From: Siphonodentalium dalli
Lineage: Eukaryota > Mollusca > Scaphopoda > Gadilida > Siphonodentaliidae
Assembly (NCBI GenBank): GCA_032622095.1
Contig: CP136063.1
Location: forward strand, 205,083,934-205,147,933
DNA length: 64,000 nucleotides
Direction of reading: 5' to 3'
Part shown: positions 1-9,775 of the stretch, in pieces
How the letters are laid out: every line of letters begins with the position of its first letter
How positions within the stretch are numbered: the first letter of the stretch is position 1
The notes under the pieces: generated by a model
Databases searched by the model: none
Told to the model about the DNA's origin: nothing
What the model saw: only the letters and a program-made list of their open reading frames with translations
Position numbers and translations under genes: made by a program

Positions 1-317
1 TTAAAAACAAACTGGATAAAACCTTAGGGGCATGTTTTAACTCAAAACTATACCAAGTATTCATAGTAATAATTTTGATGCCCATGAAAAACGTAAGATT
101 CCCTGGCACTAAACCTACAAAATAAGTCTGGCACTGAAAGAGATAAAGAATATAAGAAAAAATTATTAAAATTGTAAAAAATTGTAAAAAATAATAACAA
201 ATGATGAAAAATTGTTAGGCCAATGCATTCTCTTATATATGCGAGGCGACCTATGGTCGACTCGCATATATAAGAGAATGCATTGGCACAGGGCCGTTCT
301 GTTGGGTAAAGGGTTAA
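1..317. mobile_element. TTAA-type MITE, mosaic copy cut by the window start
   Basis: Bases 1 to about 230 match 5153-5380 almost base for base, so the left part belongs to the P1 family (TIR CCCTTTCAGTGCC). The right end is different: after the 69-bp hairpin cassette at 219-287 the sequence runs CAGGGCCGTTCTGTTGGGTAAAGGG and stops at TTAA (314-317), which is the P2 terminus seen at 46394 and 49069. The copy is therefore a hybrid of two TIR families. It has no coding capacity. The open frames here (for example 212-400) simply read through the hairpin. The left terminus lies outside the window. Confidence 0.75.
219..287. repeat. HP hairpin cassette, reference copy
   Basis: A 69-bp palindrome: a 27-bp perfect stem beginning GCCAATGCATTCTCTTATAT, one mismatch, a 5-bp inner stem (CGACC/GGTCG) and a 3-nt loop. 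The mismatch (T on one arm, C on the other) gives it a polarity. One side is always followed by a CACAGGG motif and the other by TAACA. Full or near-full copies lie at 219-287, 1665-1735, 1763-1830, 5372-5440, 9827-9895, 10114-10182, 23420-23515, 26822-26874 (decayed), 28308-28378, 28597-28665, 43036-43106, 43325-43393, 46026-46094, 46174-46242, 48700-48768, 48848-48916, 52150-52218, 52438-52506, 63364-63426 and 63448-63515. A fragment lies at 45637-45656. Confidence 0.95.
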
Positions 318-1614
318 TATGGAAACCTCGTTCATGTTTTCGTCTTTGCACACAAAACCCATCATCAATATTAGACGTACATATTTTCGACAACTGGTGA
401 CCAGTAACTTAAGCAACTAGACGTACAGTGACTGACGAGTGGGGTGTCCAAATAAATAGTGTCCATTTTCAGATTGTGAACACACCTGAGCCAAGGTAAT
501 GTAACTTTATGCTGCAGACATAATGACCTTTCCGCTGCAATACAGTGGGATTTCAGACAGAAGCTGTGTATGTGTTAACATGCCATATGAAGAGGGAAAT
601 TTTGCGAGAAAATTATTTTCTGAAGCGATCAAAGGCTGTTTTTATCTATAAAAAAGTCGTTCGCTCAAATGGAGCACGCATGCGACCGGCAAATATGTAC
701 TTACGTTTATAGTTGTTGGTGAACCGTCTGTTCAGTCAGTAAACTTGTTTTATGTTGTTATTTTTGTTATTCTGCAATATTTTGATCTATAAAAAGAATT
801 GTCTCGCCTCGGCGACAGCAACTTCCGATCAGTTGTTTGTATGGTTTATACACTTTGATATTGCATGAACCGAACATATGATTTGGATATTTGGCTGTAA
901 TACATTTTAATCTGATAACCGCTTAGGGCAGTGAACTCAATCTTTACTTTCGAGTCACTGTTTTGACATTTTGTAGACATACCCATGACATTAGTTGTTT
1001 AGCTCCAATTCTTAAACTAAAGTTGACATACTTTGAAAATAAATACATAGTGAGGATATTTACCAGGCTGCAATTGGAAATATTAGTTTTTATAAATTCC
1101 TGATATCTGCAAACCCAGGCCACTGTGAAGGATACACACAATTCCATTTCCTGACTAACCAGACCATTATCCATATTATTCTATACCACTTGTGTTAGTA
1201 TACTAAATTTATATGCAACATGCCATAGCTTAATGTCATCTCCACCAAGGCCCACATGAGGTCACAGTAACATAAATATGGGGCTTTGCAGTTATATGTT
1301 TTAAACTGTTACAAATGTTAAATATGGGTGCACACAATTTCTGTAATAAAAAAAATTGCACGATGTTGTAAAAAATGCTAGTTTTGCCATTCGGACCACC
1401 ACCACCCCGGCAAACCTTCCCTCAATGTTTTTATTACTAACCCCCTGAAGTGACACCCGGAAACTGCGTTTAATATTTCTCATCTAAGCATATTTTTCTG
1501 TATCGTGCAAAGTAACGTAATCTTATCTTGAGAGAAAAACATCCTGTTACAAACAAATTATACTTATATACCAGCCTCAATTCAAAATTTACATAACATC
1601 ACTGTTTTGTTATT
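318..1614. other. No gene recognised
   Basis: AT-rich sequence without a convincing open frame. About 60 bases at 790-850 (CTCGGCGACAGCAACTTCCG and flank) recur inverted at 32990-33050, so at least that part is a dispersed repeat. The small frames at 944-1174 and 1301-1483 (minus) show no recognisable motif. Confidence 0.6.
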
Positions 1615-1850
1615 TTAACCCTTCCATTACTGGAGCTTCCTGAATTTTTTCGAAAAAACCCTGTGCCAGTGCATTAAATTATATATGCGAGTCCACCATA
1701 GGGAGCCTCACATATATATAAGAACATGCATTTGCCTAACAATATTTATATTGCCATTGTAAGCCATGCATTCTCTTAATACGCGAAGCCCCCTATGGGG
1801 AAACTCGCATATATTAGCGAATGCACTGGCACATGATCTTTAACGCTGCA
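1615..1850 (+). mobile_element. P3-family TTAA MITE with two HP hairpins
   Basis: Starts at TTAA (1615-1618) followed by CCCTTCCATTACTGGAGC, the P3 terminus shared with 23364-23569 (reversed), 26775-26981, 45589 and 63316. It contains two diverged hairpin cassettes, 1665-1735 and 1763-1830, in the usual order (CCCTGTGCC first, GGCACATG last). The right-end motif (GCTGCACC...) breaks down near 1850 and no closing TTAA is visible, so the copy is 3'-eroded. Non-coding. Confidence 0.75.
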
Positions 1851-1892
1851 CCATTCAGGTGCACACAGCACCTGAATACTAACTTAGAATAT

Positions 1893-2704
1893 AATAGAAT
1901 AGAATAGAATATTTATTGTAATACACCAGATATATAGGCAGTTGCAAGTTACATATTGAGTTAAAACTTAAAACATATAAATACACACGAACATAAATTG
2001 TGTTCAATATAATTGTTTGATGCAATGCATCGTCATTCAACGACCACCAATAACTTCTCAGGTTTATCTCTATAATATACTAAACTTTCAAAGACCCCCT
2101 TCTGAGAAAGAACAAACGGTATTTATAATATTTGCATCATCATTTCTCATAATCGTTTGAAATTGTTCACTATCGCTCATTTTTGAAAATATTCACCCTT
2201 ATTTTCTTGAATATCTCGAAATAGTCTTGCCCGGAGATCAGAGTATGCACTACACTCGATAACAAAATGATATTCAGTTTCAACACGTGCCTGATCGCAC
2301 ATTGTACACAATCTGTTTTAACTGGAGTGTTCGGTTGTTTATGTCTACCTTTCTCTATTTCCAAATTGTGATTACAAATACGAAGTCTTGTAAACATTTC
2401 TCGCGCTTCGTGGCGTCGTGTATGTTCGAGAAAAGGCTCCATTATATACTTATCCTTAAAGGATCTATACCTACGGAGTTTATTTGCTCCAGACGATTTT
2501 TCACCATAGTATATATCGCGTATAAATTTCTTGATATGTCTTGATTTCAAATCATTGCAATATATTTGTCATTTGCAATTAGTTTTCCGATGTCTTTAAC
2601 TTTTATGCTATATGTTGCTAAAATTTTATTATGCTTGTCGTATAAGGGATGGTCTGAAGACGAACGCTCTTTATTATTCAAGCTGGGAAAAACAACGGGA
2701 CCCG
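1893..2704 (-). mobile_element. 5'-truncated LINE: reverse-transcriptase ORF C-terminus and 3' UTR
   Basis: The minus frame 2550-2170 reads YRSFKDKYIMEPFLEHTRRH followed by LRICNHNLEIEKGRH. This is the conserved region near the C-terminus of many LINE ORF2 proteins, just before the C-terminal zinc knuckle. The first Cys pair (CVQC) is in frame. The rest of the knuckle (HFVIEC...) is in another frame, so there is a frameshift near 2290. A 3' UTR of about 270 bp ends at 1890-1911 in a run of TTCTA units after an AATAAA-like signal, a common kind of LINE tail. The 5' side is broken by the P5 insertion at 2705. This is a dead partial copy of an unresolved clade (a CR1/jockey-like tail is possible). 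Confidence 0.8.
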
Positions 2705-3198
2705 TTAAAGGTACGGTTGGCCTTGGCGGTGGGTATCCTGTGAAAATATTTCCACCCGTCAAAAACCGCCACAAACAGAAAGAACAACAAAATGTAGACA
2801 GACAAATAAGAAATATCGCATAAACAGTATGTTATTGTCATATCTTTGACCATTGTTATGTAAACAAAAGCATAAAAAGTAACTTTTCTGGTGTTTGTTT
2901 ATATTATGATGGTAAACATAAAGGGCGTTCTTTGTTGGTGAATTCCTGATATGGAACGAATAAAGAGCGTTTATGACATTTGTGTGTGATTAGCCAGCAG
3001 CATTGTGCTGTCTTCTGTAACACAATCAGACTCTTGCTTATGTAAACATAGAGTAAATCTTTATGATAACATGCTGTTTACGCGATGGTCATGGTATATA
3101 TATATGAACGAAACTGTATGCATTTTAATGTTTTTCTGTTTACGGTGATTGGAACAAATATGAATATTTTCGACAACTAAGGCCTCACGTGCCTTTAA
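2705..3198 (+). mobile_element. P5-family TTAA MITE, copy 1
   Basis: Bounded by TTAA (2705-2708 and 3195-3198). The TIRs are imperfect: AAAGGTACGGTTGGCCTT on the left against AAAGGCACGTGAGGCCTT (reverse complement of the right). The interior is nearly identical to 3970-4474 apart from an approximately 11-bp difference near 2800. There is no transposase, only short stop-ridden frames. The element sits in or at the edge of the LINE remnant. A left-end fragment of the same type (TTAAAGGGACGGGTGGCC) occurs at 55004. Confidence 0.88.
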
Positions 3199-3759
3199 AG
3201 GCGATAACGTTTATCATTTCAGTAAAGTGTTTTGCTCGAATTCCAATCCGAGCTATAGTATTCCCACAGTATGTTATTGGTCATCAAACATATAAATATT
3301 TGTTTTAGACAGATTATTATATGCATTTACTATCACATTATAATTAGAGTATTACTGAACTATGACCACGGCATACAGTCGACAAGAAAAGTAAATTATG
3401 AATCGCTGTCAGTTTACGAACCGTATTCAAAAAGTCAGCGTCGTTCAAATATCCAGGAGAATACCCCTCTAGCGAACAAATAGAATAACGTACACGAAGC
3501 TCACACAGCATATAGTGATTTGATAACACCACGAGTGAATTTATATAAGTAAACACATTTGACACAGGGTACAGCTATGCACATTGTTGTTGTATGTAAG
3601 CTATGTATTATCTATAGATAAGAAGGACCTTTTGACTGACATTGAAGATCGGGCACACCAGAGACAAAGGTTCTTGAACATTTTTAAGAGTCAGGGACGT
3701 GGCCAGAACTTCTTCGTTGGTAGAGCCCATCTTGAAATTTCCAACTACCCCCTTTAAAA
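3199..3759. other. Unassigned sequence with an ATG-less open frame
   Basis: No recognised gene. On the plus strand 3563-3757 stays open for 65 codons without an ATG and includes DIEDRAHQRQRFLNIFKSQG. It ends where a dispersed AAATTTCCAACT repeat and the P1 foldback begin. I do not recognise the peptide. Short repeat-like sequence (GAAATTTCCAACT) is also found at 4690 and 60726. Confidence 0.4.
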
Positions 3760-3969
3760 CCCTTTCAGTGCCAAGTCCGATTTCCGTATCAACCCATATT
3801 TCCTTGATCATTTTACAAATTTATTGATTATAATAATGTGATACATTGATGGAAAGAGCTCTCTAAGAGCTCTTTCCATCAATGTATCACATTATTATAA
3901 TCAATACATTTGAAAATTTGATCAAGGAAATATGGGTTGATACAAAAATCGGACTTGGCACTGAAAGGG
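3760..3969. mobile_element. P1-family foldback MITE, near-perfect 210-bp palindrome
   Basis: The ends are CCCTTTCAGTGCCAAGTCCG and its inverse, and the arms meet at the centre near 3866 (AGAGCTCTCTAAGAGCTCT). Essentially the whole element is one inverted repeat of about 100-bp arms with a few mismatches. TTAA lies immediately right (3970-3973) and two bases off on the left (3754-3757). The TIR is the same as in the longer 5027-5491 element, so this is a minimal foldback derivative. Frames on both strands are mirror images and not genes. Confidence 0.9.
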
Positions 3970-4474
3970 TTAAAGGTACGGTTGGCCTTGGCGGTGGGTA
4001 TCCTGTGAAAATATTTCAACCCGTCAAAAACCGTCACAAACAGAAAGAACAACAAAATGTAGACAGACTTTGTCCGTATACAAATAAGAAATATCGCATA
4101 AACAGTATGTTATTGTCATATCTTTGACCATTGTTATGTAAACAAAAGCATAAAAAGTAACTTTTCTGGTGTTTGTTTATATTATGATGGTAAACATAAA
4201 GGGCGTTCTTTGTTGGTGAATTCCTGATATGGAACGAATAAAGAGCGTTTATGACATTTGTGTGTGATTAGCCAGCAGCATTGTGCTGTCTTCTGTAACA
4301 CAATCAGACTCTTGCTTATGTAAACATAGAGTAAATCTTTATGATAACATGCTGTTTACACGATGGTCATGGTATATATATGAACGAAACTGTATGCATT
4401 TTAATGTTTTTCTGTTTACGGTGATTGGAACAAATATGAATATTTTCGACAACTAAGGCCTCACGTGCCTTTAA
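3970..4474 (+). mobile_element. P5-family TTAA MITE, copy 2
   Basis: TTAA at 3970-3973 and 4471-4474. The TIRs and interior are as in 2705-3198, with very few differences, so both copies are recent. The left TTAA is also the right border of the P1 foldback, so the two elements are butted together on one target site. Non-coding. Confidence 0.88.
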
Positions 4475-5026
4475 CTAGATCAAACTCCCAAGTTCGCGAT
4501 GTTCTATTTCCACTCCCTTGGTTTGGAACTTCCAACTGGTGCCCCAAATTTTCAATCTAACAACCATATATAAGGTTGGAAGTTTTCTCAACTGTTGCCC
4601 ATTTCAGACCAACATTCAATCTAACAATGAAAATAATTTCAACCTGTATCTGGTGTAAAATTCCCAACGAATATTGGATTAAGCATGAAATTTCCAACTG
4701 TTGGGCATTTTGACCGAATTGGTTTTTTTGTGTGTGGTGGGGAGGGGTTTTGACACACACCAGCCCCCTTTACATGCCCATGGTTTAAGGTGGTGCAGAG
4801 TTAGGTAATTTCATCATCGATGATCACGGTAAATTGTTTTCCATAAACTGCATGAATCTTCTAGAATTGCAGCTACATGTTCAAACTTATTTATTTATTA
4901 AAGCAAATTTGGACATTTCCTTCAAAACGACACGCCCTGGTTGTCAACAAATATTCTCTGCCAAAGTGAATATATTTGAATATTATTTATTTATATTTAT
5001 TTATTTATTTATATATTTATTGGGGT
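4475..5026. repeat. Dispersed AAATTTCCAACTGTTG repeat and SINE-tail flank
   Basis: 4484-4800 contains repeated short phrases (TTCCAACTG, TTTTCAATCTAACAA). Similar phrases occur at 30553-30690 and 60721-60790, suggesting an old unclassified repeat. 4898-5026 is a second copy of 5490-5600 (AAAGCAAATTT...GGGGTTTAA), including an A/T-rich SINE-type tail. No gene. Confidence 0.6.
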
Positions 5027-5491
5027 TTAACCCTTTCAGTGCCAGGGGCCGATCTCATCGGCCCTAATTTACGGTCTGTAAATTCGGCCTTTTTTTTATA
5101 GATTTTTTTGGGTTGAATTTTTTTGGGGTATGCTTAAGCATGCTATAGCGAATTTAAAAACAAACTGGATAAAACCTTAGGGGCATGTTATAACTCAAAA
5201 CTATACCAAGTATTCGTAGTAATAATTTTGATGCCCATGAAAAACGTAAGATTCCCTGGCACTAAACCTACAAAATAAGTCTGGCACTGAAAGAGATAAA
5301 GAATATAATTTTTTTTTATTAAAATTCTAAAAAATTGTAAAAAATAATAACAAATGATGAAAAATTGTTAGGCCAATGCATTCTCTTATATATGCGAGGC
5401 GACCTATGATCGACTCGCATCTATAAGATAATGCATTGGCACAGGGTATATGGGTTGATATAAAAATCGGACCTGGCACTGAAAGGGTTAA
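5027..5491. mobile_element. P1-family TTAA MITE carrying one HP hairpin
   Basis: TTAA at 5027-5030 and 5488-5491. The TIRs are CCCTTTCAGTGCCAGGGGCC and CCTGGCACTGAAAGGG. The interior from 5153 matches bases 1-287. The hairpin cassette is at 5372-5440, slightly mutated in the loop arm. A second internal CTGGCACTGAAAG at 5282 looks like an earlier terminus, so the element may be composite. Non-coding. Confidence 0.85.
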
Positions 5492-5555
5492 AGCAAATTT
5501 TGACACTTCCTTCAAAACGACATGCCCTGGTTGTCAAGAAATATTCTCTGCCAAA

Positions 5556-5905
5556 GTGAATATATTTGAATAATATTTATTTATTTATATATTTATTGGG
5601 GTTTAAACTTAAAATTCGCTTTCAGCAGCCATTGCTATATCACGACGTTGCCAGTTTGATTGGTGGAGGGAAAGTCCATGAACTAAGGTAAATCTAACAG
5701 TAATTTCATTGGCTGGAAGAATGACCCATTGTGCTCGGCGAAACCACCGACCTTCGGCGAGTAATTGGCAATACGACCCAGATAGCGATATGGGGTACAA
5801 AGTAAGCGATGACTCCTCCGGGAATTGAACCCATATCGCCAGGGCTGGAGAGCGAGTCGGTCTGGAGCAGAGCCCCTTCCCGACTGAGCCACCCAGGACC
5901 CTGAA
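5556..5905 (-). mobile_element. tRNA-derived SINE with conserved-domain-like 3' end
   Basis: Read on the minus strand, the element starts near 5905 with GGGTCCTGGG. An RNA polymerase III box A match (TGGCTCAGTCGG, complement of 5880-5891) follows, then a box B match (GGTTCAATTCC, complement of 5821-5831). The boxes are 60 bp apart, a little wide for a tRNA. The 3' part ends CGTCGTGATATAGCAATGGC then GCTGAAAGCG and GTTTAAACCCC, followed by an A/T-rich tail at 5556-5595. From memory, molluscan and other invertebrate SINEs have similar ends. The element is a retroposon, not a tRNA gene: the cloverleaf is not maintained. The minus frames 5609-5919 are by-products. Confidence 0.8.
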
Positions 5906-7426
5906 TCTATTTGAACCAATAAACCAGTTGGCGTTCTAGATCACAATATTAAATGTCAGTTTGTGTGTGGTATTCATAAGGAATATACCACAGTTTGATT
6001 TAATTTAGTTTTTAGATATATTTTTTCTGTTCAAAGCATGTCACCTAATTTTTCGGTATGAATTATCCCCCTTTGAAATCGAACAGTAGCTATAGCTAAT
6101 AAAGGTTGTCCAAATAATTATGGCATCAAATCTTACTAATTTCAAATTACAAATTTTGGGTTTAAGTTTTGATATGCTGCATGACGTTTTATAACAGTAT
6201 TAAAGTTACAATGCTGAGACCAATGCCACACAACTATAGGAAAGTCTTCGCTATCAGAAGGTGCCACCATACCATTGAGTTATAGGCTCAGTGCCAGTTA
6301 ACAGAGAGGGGTTACTCACGTGTACAAGTTAAGAAAATTGGAATACAGAGCATAGTAAATTCACACTCATTTGGTGAAGAAATATCCAATCTTCAACAAA
6401 TCAAGAGCTTTGAGACTGGTTAACATTGGATCTTGTCATTTAGACTAAACAGTATTAGAAATATGAACAATTTGGTGTTAGCTTTAAAAGCACTACCTGT
6501 TTTTAAAATCATGAACACCATATACATTGAGCATATTAATCCTGCACACTTATACGTAAATTCACCCGAGTCCCCAGTCACAGAAAGGGGTGACATCATT
6601 CCTATTTGATTTCAGATTTATATTTCAAACAGTTTGGGAAATGCAAATAACGACAGGAGAGTGTGATTGAGTGCAGTGCATACGAATAGAACGAGAGGGA
6701 ATCGTGTCGTATAGACAAGCCCATTCACACACGTTTCGTTCTGTGTTTATTACACATCAATCGTCATGTTCATGGAATGCATTATTTGCAGGGGAAAAAG
6801 ACTTGTAAAGTTAATTCGGAAACAGACAGTTCTTTTCTTGTGATGTGTGAATAGTGATGCTGTGTGATGCTGCTTTAATGGACTTTTCCACAGCTGTCAA
6901 TCAAATAATTATTAGGTGATATTTTCGACCAATCAGCGACTGAGCCGGCCAATGGCTGCATATAAAATTCAGCAGCCATCTTTCTTCACCCTAATTTTGA
7001 TATCCATGCATGCATTCAGTGTTAAATTGACTATATTCAGACAACTTTTTTGTTGTCTAATCATAATATACTGAGATTTATATTTGCGCCATGGTTTTTA
7101 TAAATTTATCCGTGATTATAACAATGTTTTTCGTTTAACATGACACTTGTCATAATTTTCACATGTAGATTAACTGGTTTGGGATATGCACGCGTATATG
7201 GAACTTGCCAGGAACCACAAAACGACACCCTCGCTTCCGGTCGTCACCGATAACGGCTCTATGCTAGGAAATAAACTTTAGGTTATAATAAACGAAAAAC
7301 GACAGACAGATAATAAAACTATTACAATTCGTCGCAAGTTCAGCTGGTCGAGAGTATATAACGCACTTATTTGTGATTCCGAAGTTTGTATCCAACTGGG
7401 GATCAACCGAGTTCATGAGAAGAAAG
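5906..7426. other. Mostly unique sequence with one promoter-like spot
   Basis: No repeat family recognised and no long frame. The only structured signal is the CCAAT/TATA cluster at 6929-6968, described separately. The minus frame 7264-7461 runs into the hAT-like element and is not convincing. Confidence 0.5.
6929..7138 (+). promoter_or_regulatory. Possible core promoter with short downstream ORF
   Basis: Two CCAAT motifs (GACCAATCAGCG at 6927-6938 and GGCCAATGG at 6947-6955) precede TATAAAAT at 6961-6968 with spacing typical of a pol II promoter. Transcription would start near 6990. The first well-placed ATG (GCGCCATGG, 7091) opens a 15-codon hydrophobic peptide, MVFINLSVIITMFFV, ending at 7138. 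It could be the start of a signal peptide in a first exon, but no good splice donor follows before the stop. The spacing is seen directly. Function is inferred and may be chance. Confidence 0.3.
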
Positions 7427-7434
7427 CTTCTAAC

Positions 7435-7688
7435 CAAGCCTTGAAATAGGGTGTCTGTCATTAGCAGAATGAGGTCCCCAGAGGGTGAATTTAGTTATGC
7501 TACCCCGCATAGCGGGCTAGCATCACCAAATTCACCCTCTGTGGACCTCATTCTGCTTACACCTCAGCAGAATGAGGTTCCCAGAGGGTGAATTTGGTGA
7601 TGCTAGCCCGCTATGCGGGGTAGCATCACTAAATTCACCCGCTGGGAACCTCATTCTGCAAATGACAGACACCCCATTTCAAGGCTTG
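7435..7688. mobile_element. hAT-like palindromic MITE, dimeric copy
   Basis: Flanked by an 8-bp direct repeat CTTCTAAC (7427-7434 and 7689-7696). The ends are CAAGCCTTGAAATAGGGTGT and the inverse. Inside are two tandem palindromes, each of the form CAGAATGAGG...TTCACCCTCT, centred on CCCGCATAGCGGG-type sequence. The 8-bp duplication and CA...TG ends match the hAT superfamily. The single-palindrome version is at 13953-14103. No transposase is present. Confidence 0.85.
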
Positions 7689-7959
7689 CTTCTAACGACA
7701 TTTCTTTGTAGCATTAGAAATAATCTCATATTCTCTTTCATTTGTCTAGACGGGATGCGTGTAAACCGTCATACAGAGCCTCCCAATCTCTTCATTATTG
7801 CCTTAAATAAGCACATTGCATTGGAAATTGCGCGACGTTTCTGTCAAATTGACGTTTAGCGAAATGACGAATTTCTCATTTCGGGATATTAGACAGAGCG
7901 TAAATTATACTAGTCCCTTTGTTACATATTCGTATACGTAATATATACGTTGTATGTGA

Positions 7960-8660
7960 TCGACACTCACGCCATAGTCCTAGTTCAAATGTGATCTGCA
8001 TGCGATACAAACAGACGCTTGCCATAATTAAAAATGTGATCTGATATGTATGCGAACGAAAGCCACGTTGGCCGCATAGTTCAAATGTGATCTTTTTGCG
8101 AACGAAACTCACACCAGTCCTAGTTCAAATGTGATCTGTATGTGTTCGAAACTCATGCTAGCCCTAATTCAAATGTGATCCACTTGCCATCGAAACTCAC
8201 GCAACCCTTGTCCAAATGTGATCTGCATACGATCGAAACTCACATTAGATGTGCCCTTTTTAAAATGCGATCTGCAATAAGTCGAAACTTCACATTATCT
8301 GTGGCTCTATTTCAACTGTGATCTGTATAAAGTCGAAACTCACATTATTTGTGGCTCTATTTCAACTGTGTTGTATTTTAATTGTGATCTGCGTAAAGTC
8401 GAAACTCACATTATTTGTGTCTCTATTTCAATTGTGATCTGAATAAAGTCGAAACTCACATTCTGTGTGGCTCTATTTCACTTGTGATCTATATAAAGTC
8501 GAAACTCGCATTGCGTGTGACTCTATTTCAACTGTGATCTGTATAAAGTCGAAACCCACATTAGATGTGTATCTATCTTCCAACTGTGACCTTTATAAAG
8601 TCGAAACTCACATTAAATGTGGCTATGTTTCAATTGCGATCATAATCTGGCTGAGATTCA
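7960..8660. repeat. Diverged 50-bp minisatellite, about 13-14 units
   Basis: A 50-bp period built on ACTCACATTATTTGTGGCTC followed by a TTTCAACTGTGATCTGTATA block and AAAGTCGAAA. Units at the left (7960-8240) are more diverged and of uneven length than those at 8280-8620. One unit near 8360 carries a small internal duplication. The plus frame 8465-8689 is a by-product of the array. Confidence 0.85.
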
Positions 8661-8699
8661 CATTATGTGCAGCTTATTTTCAAACCTGATGTTTACCAC

Positions 8700-8960
8700 C
8701 CCTATACTTAATTGGTCATGCTAAGTTGCTCTGATGCTGGTGTGTCTCGCTGAATTGCTATGCTGCTGATGCATGGGCAAAATGATGCTGGTAAGAAAAT
8801 GCATCGTTAGTTTTTTTTATAAATTTGTCATTTTCGTGGTGTTTGGCTAAATCGAGCGATTTTAGAAAAAGCCATGGTAGTGTCAAAGTGAAACACTAAA
8901 GAACATAATTATATATTTAAAACATATATTAATGATTACCACGTTTTGTAAGCCCGTTTT
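8700..8960 (+). repeat. Family M dispersed repeat, partial copy
   Basis: Shares TGAATTGCTATGCTG-type sequence and the block GTCATTTTCGTGGTGTTTGG with 38285-38770. At that site the element is an inverted repeat, whose right arm ends GGTAACAGCATCAGTTTGCC. Here only the left half is recognisable. Unclassified DNA-element-like repeat, non-coding. Confidence 0.6.
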
Positions 8961-9012
8961 CAGATCGCACGCAGGTGCCCGGGATCAAGTAGAATAGATA
9001 TGTGTATCAAGT

Positions 9013-9205
9013 TTAACCCTTTCTAAAATAAATACTCATTGACGAGTAGTTCCCTTAGAAAATGTTAAGATATTATCTGAATATTTCCCACTAATGGATA
9101 GGATTCCTTCTGCACTTTCTAGTTTTGTTTGTCGTCCCTCCAGATGAATAATATACCATTCCAATGTAGACTTTTATGACTGATTGGGAGAACCATTTAG
9201 TATAG
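9013..9205 (-). mobile_element. P4-family TTAA element, partial
   Basis: TTAA 9013-9016, then CCCTTTCTAAAATAAATACT and a CTCATTGACGAGTAGTTCCC block. Further in it shares the reverse complement of CATTGGAATGGTATATTATT with 24151, 32277 and 63784. Other pieces lie at 13877-13960 and 61430-61488. The far terminus is lost. Non-coding. Confidence 0.7.
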
Positions 9206-9260
9206 ACAGGCTTAAATCAAAATGACAAAGATTGAAGCTGTGCATGTGTCACTTACATTA

Positions 9261-9650
9261 TAGATCATGTCATGAGTCTCTACTTTGGTTAACGCCCGTG
9301 GAGATCATATTCCACTATAGTACAAAACCTTGGAATTGTTTGATGTTCTGACCTCTTCTGACAGGAAACTTTATAACATTGAACAACAAAGGCAGGGAAT
9401 ATATTTCTTTGTTTATATTTGTTCCTCGATAATTTACTTCAAAGAATGGGGTGGTCCCAGCTCGAAGTTCCATGCTTTTTTTATTGACTTTATGAGCCGA
9501 TATATCGCACAAACATATTCAATTAATTACCATGGATAAATTCCATGAATGCAATGGCGCGAAGCTAAATCGTCCACAGACTACCTTAAATGAAGTAATC
9601 TCGAGCTGGGACCTTCGCCTACTGATTAATAAACTAGTAAGCATCAGGTA
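9261..9650. mobile_element. Family G inverted-repeat element, copy 1
   Basis: Begins TAGATCATGTCATGAGTCTC and shares GCCCGTGGAGATCATATTCC with 11412-12348 and 31075-31495. The interior phrases AACAAAGGCAGGGAATATAT and CCTCGATAATTTACTTCA are also common to them. The right arm is decayed. The two opposing frames (9315-9512, 9330-9539) are shadows of each other. Confidence 0.7.
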
Positions 9651-9775
9651 TTAATAAATAAATTCATACTGCTAATAATCTGTGCAAAGTTTTTAAAAAA
9701 TGACCGGAAAACATAGGAATCCATGTCCATACAAAGCTGCGTCTATATGGGTGGATGGACGGATTGATTCCAATA

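Noticed and set aside
212-400. Family of frames reading CILLYMRGDLWSTRIYKRMHW (also near 9693-9965, 10107, 28185-28739, 43000, 52031, 63351)
   Set aside because: They translate the HP hairpin palindrome; conservation is that of the repeat, both strands are open, and there is no independent coding evidence.
5790-5910. tRNA gene
   Set aside because: Box A and B present but spaced 60 bp apart with no cloverleaf, joined to a SINE body and tail.
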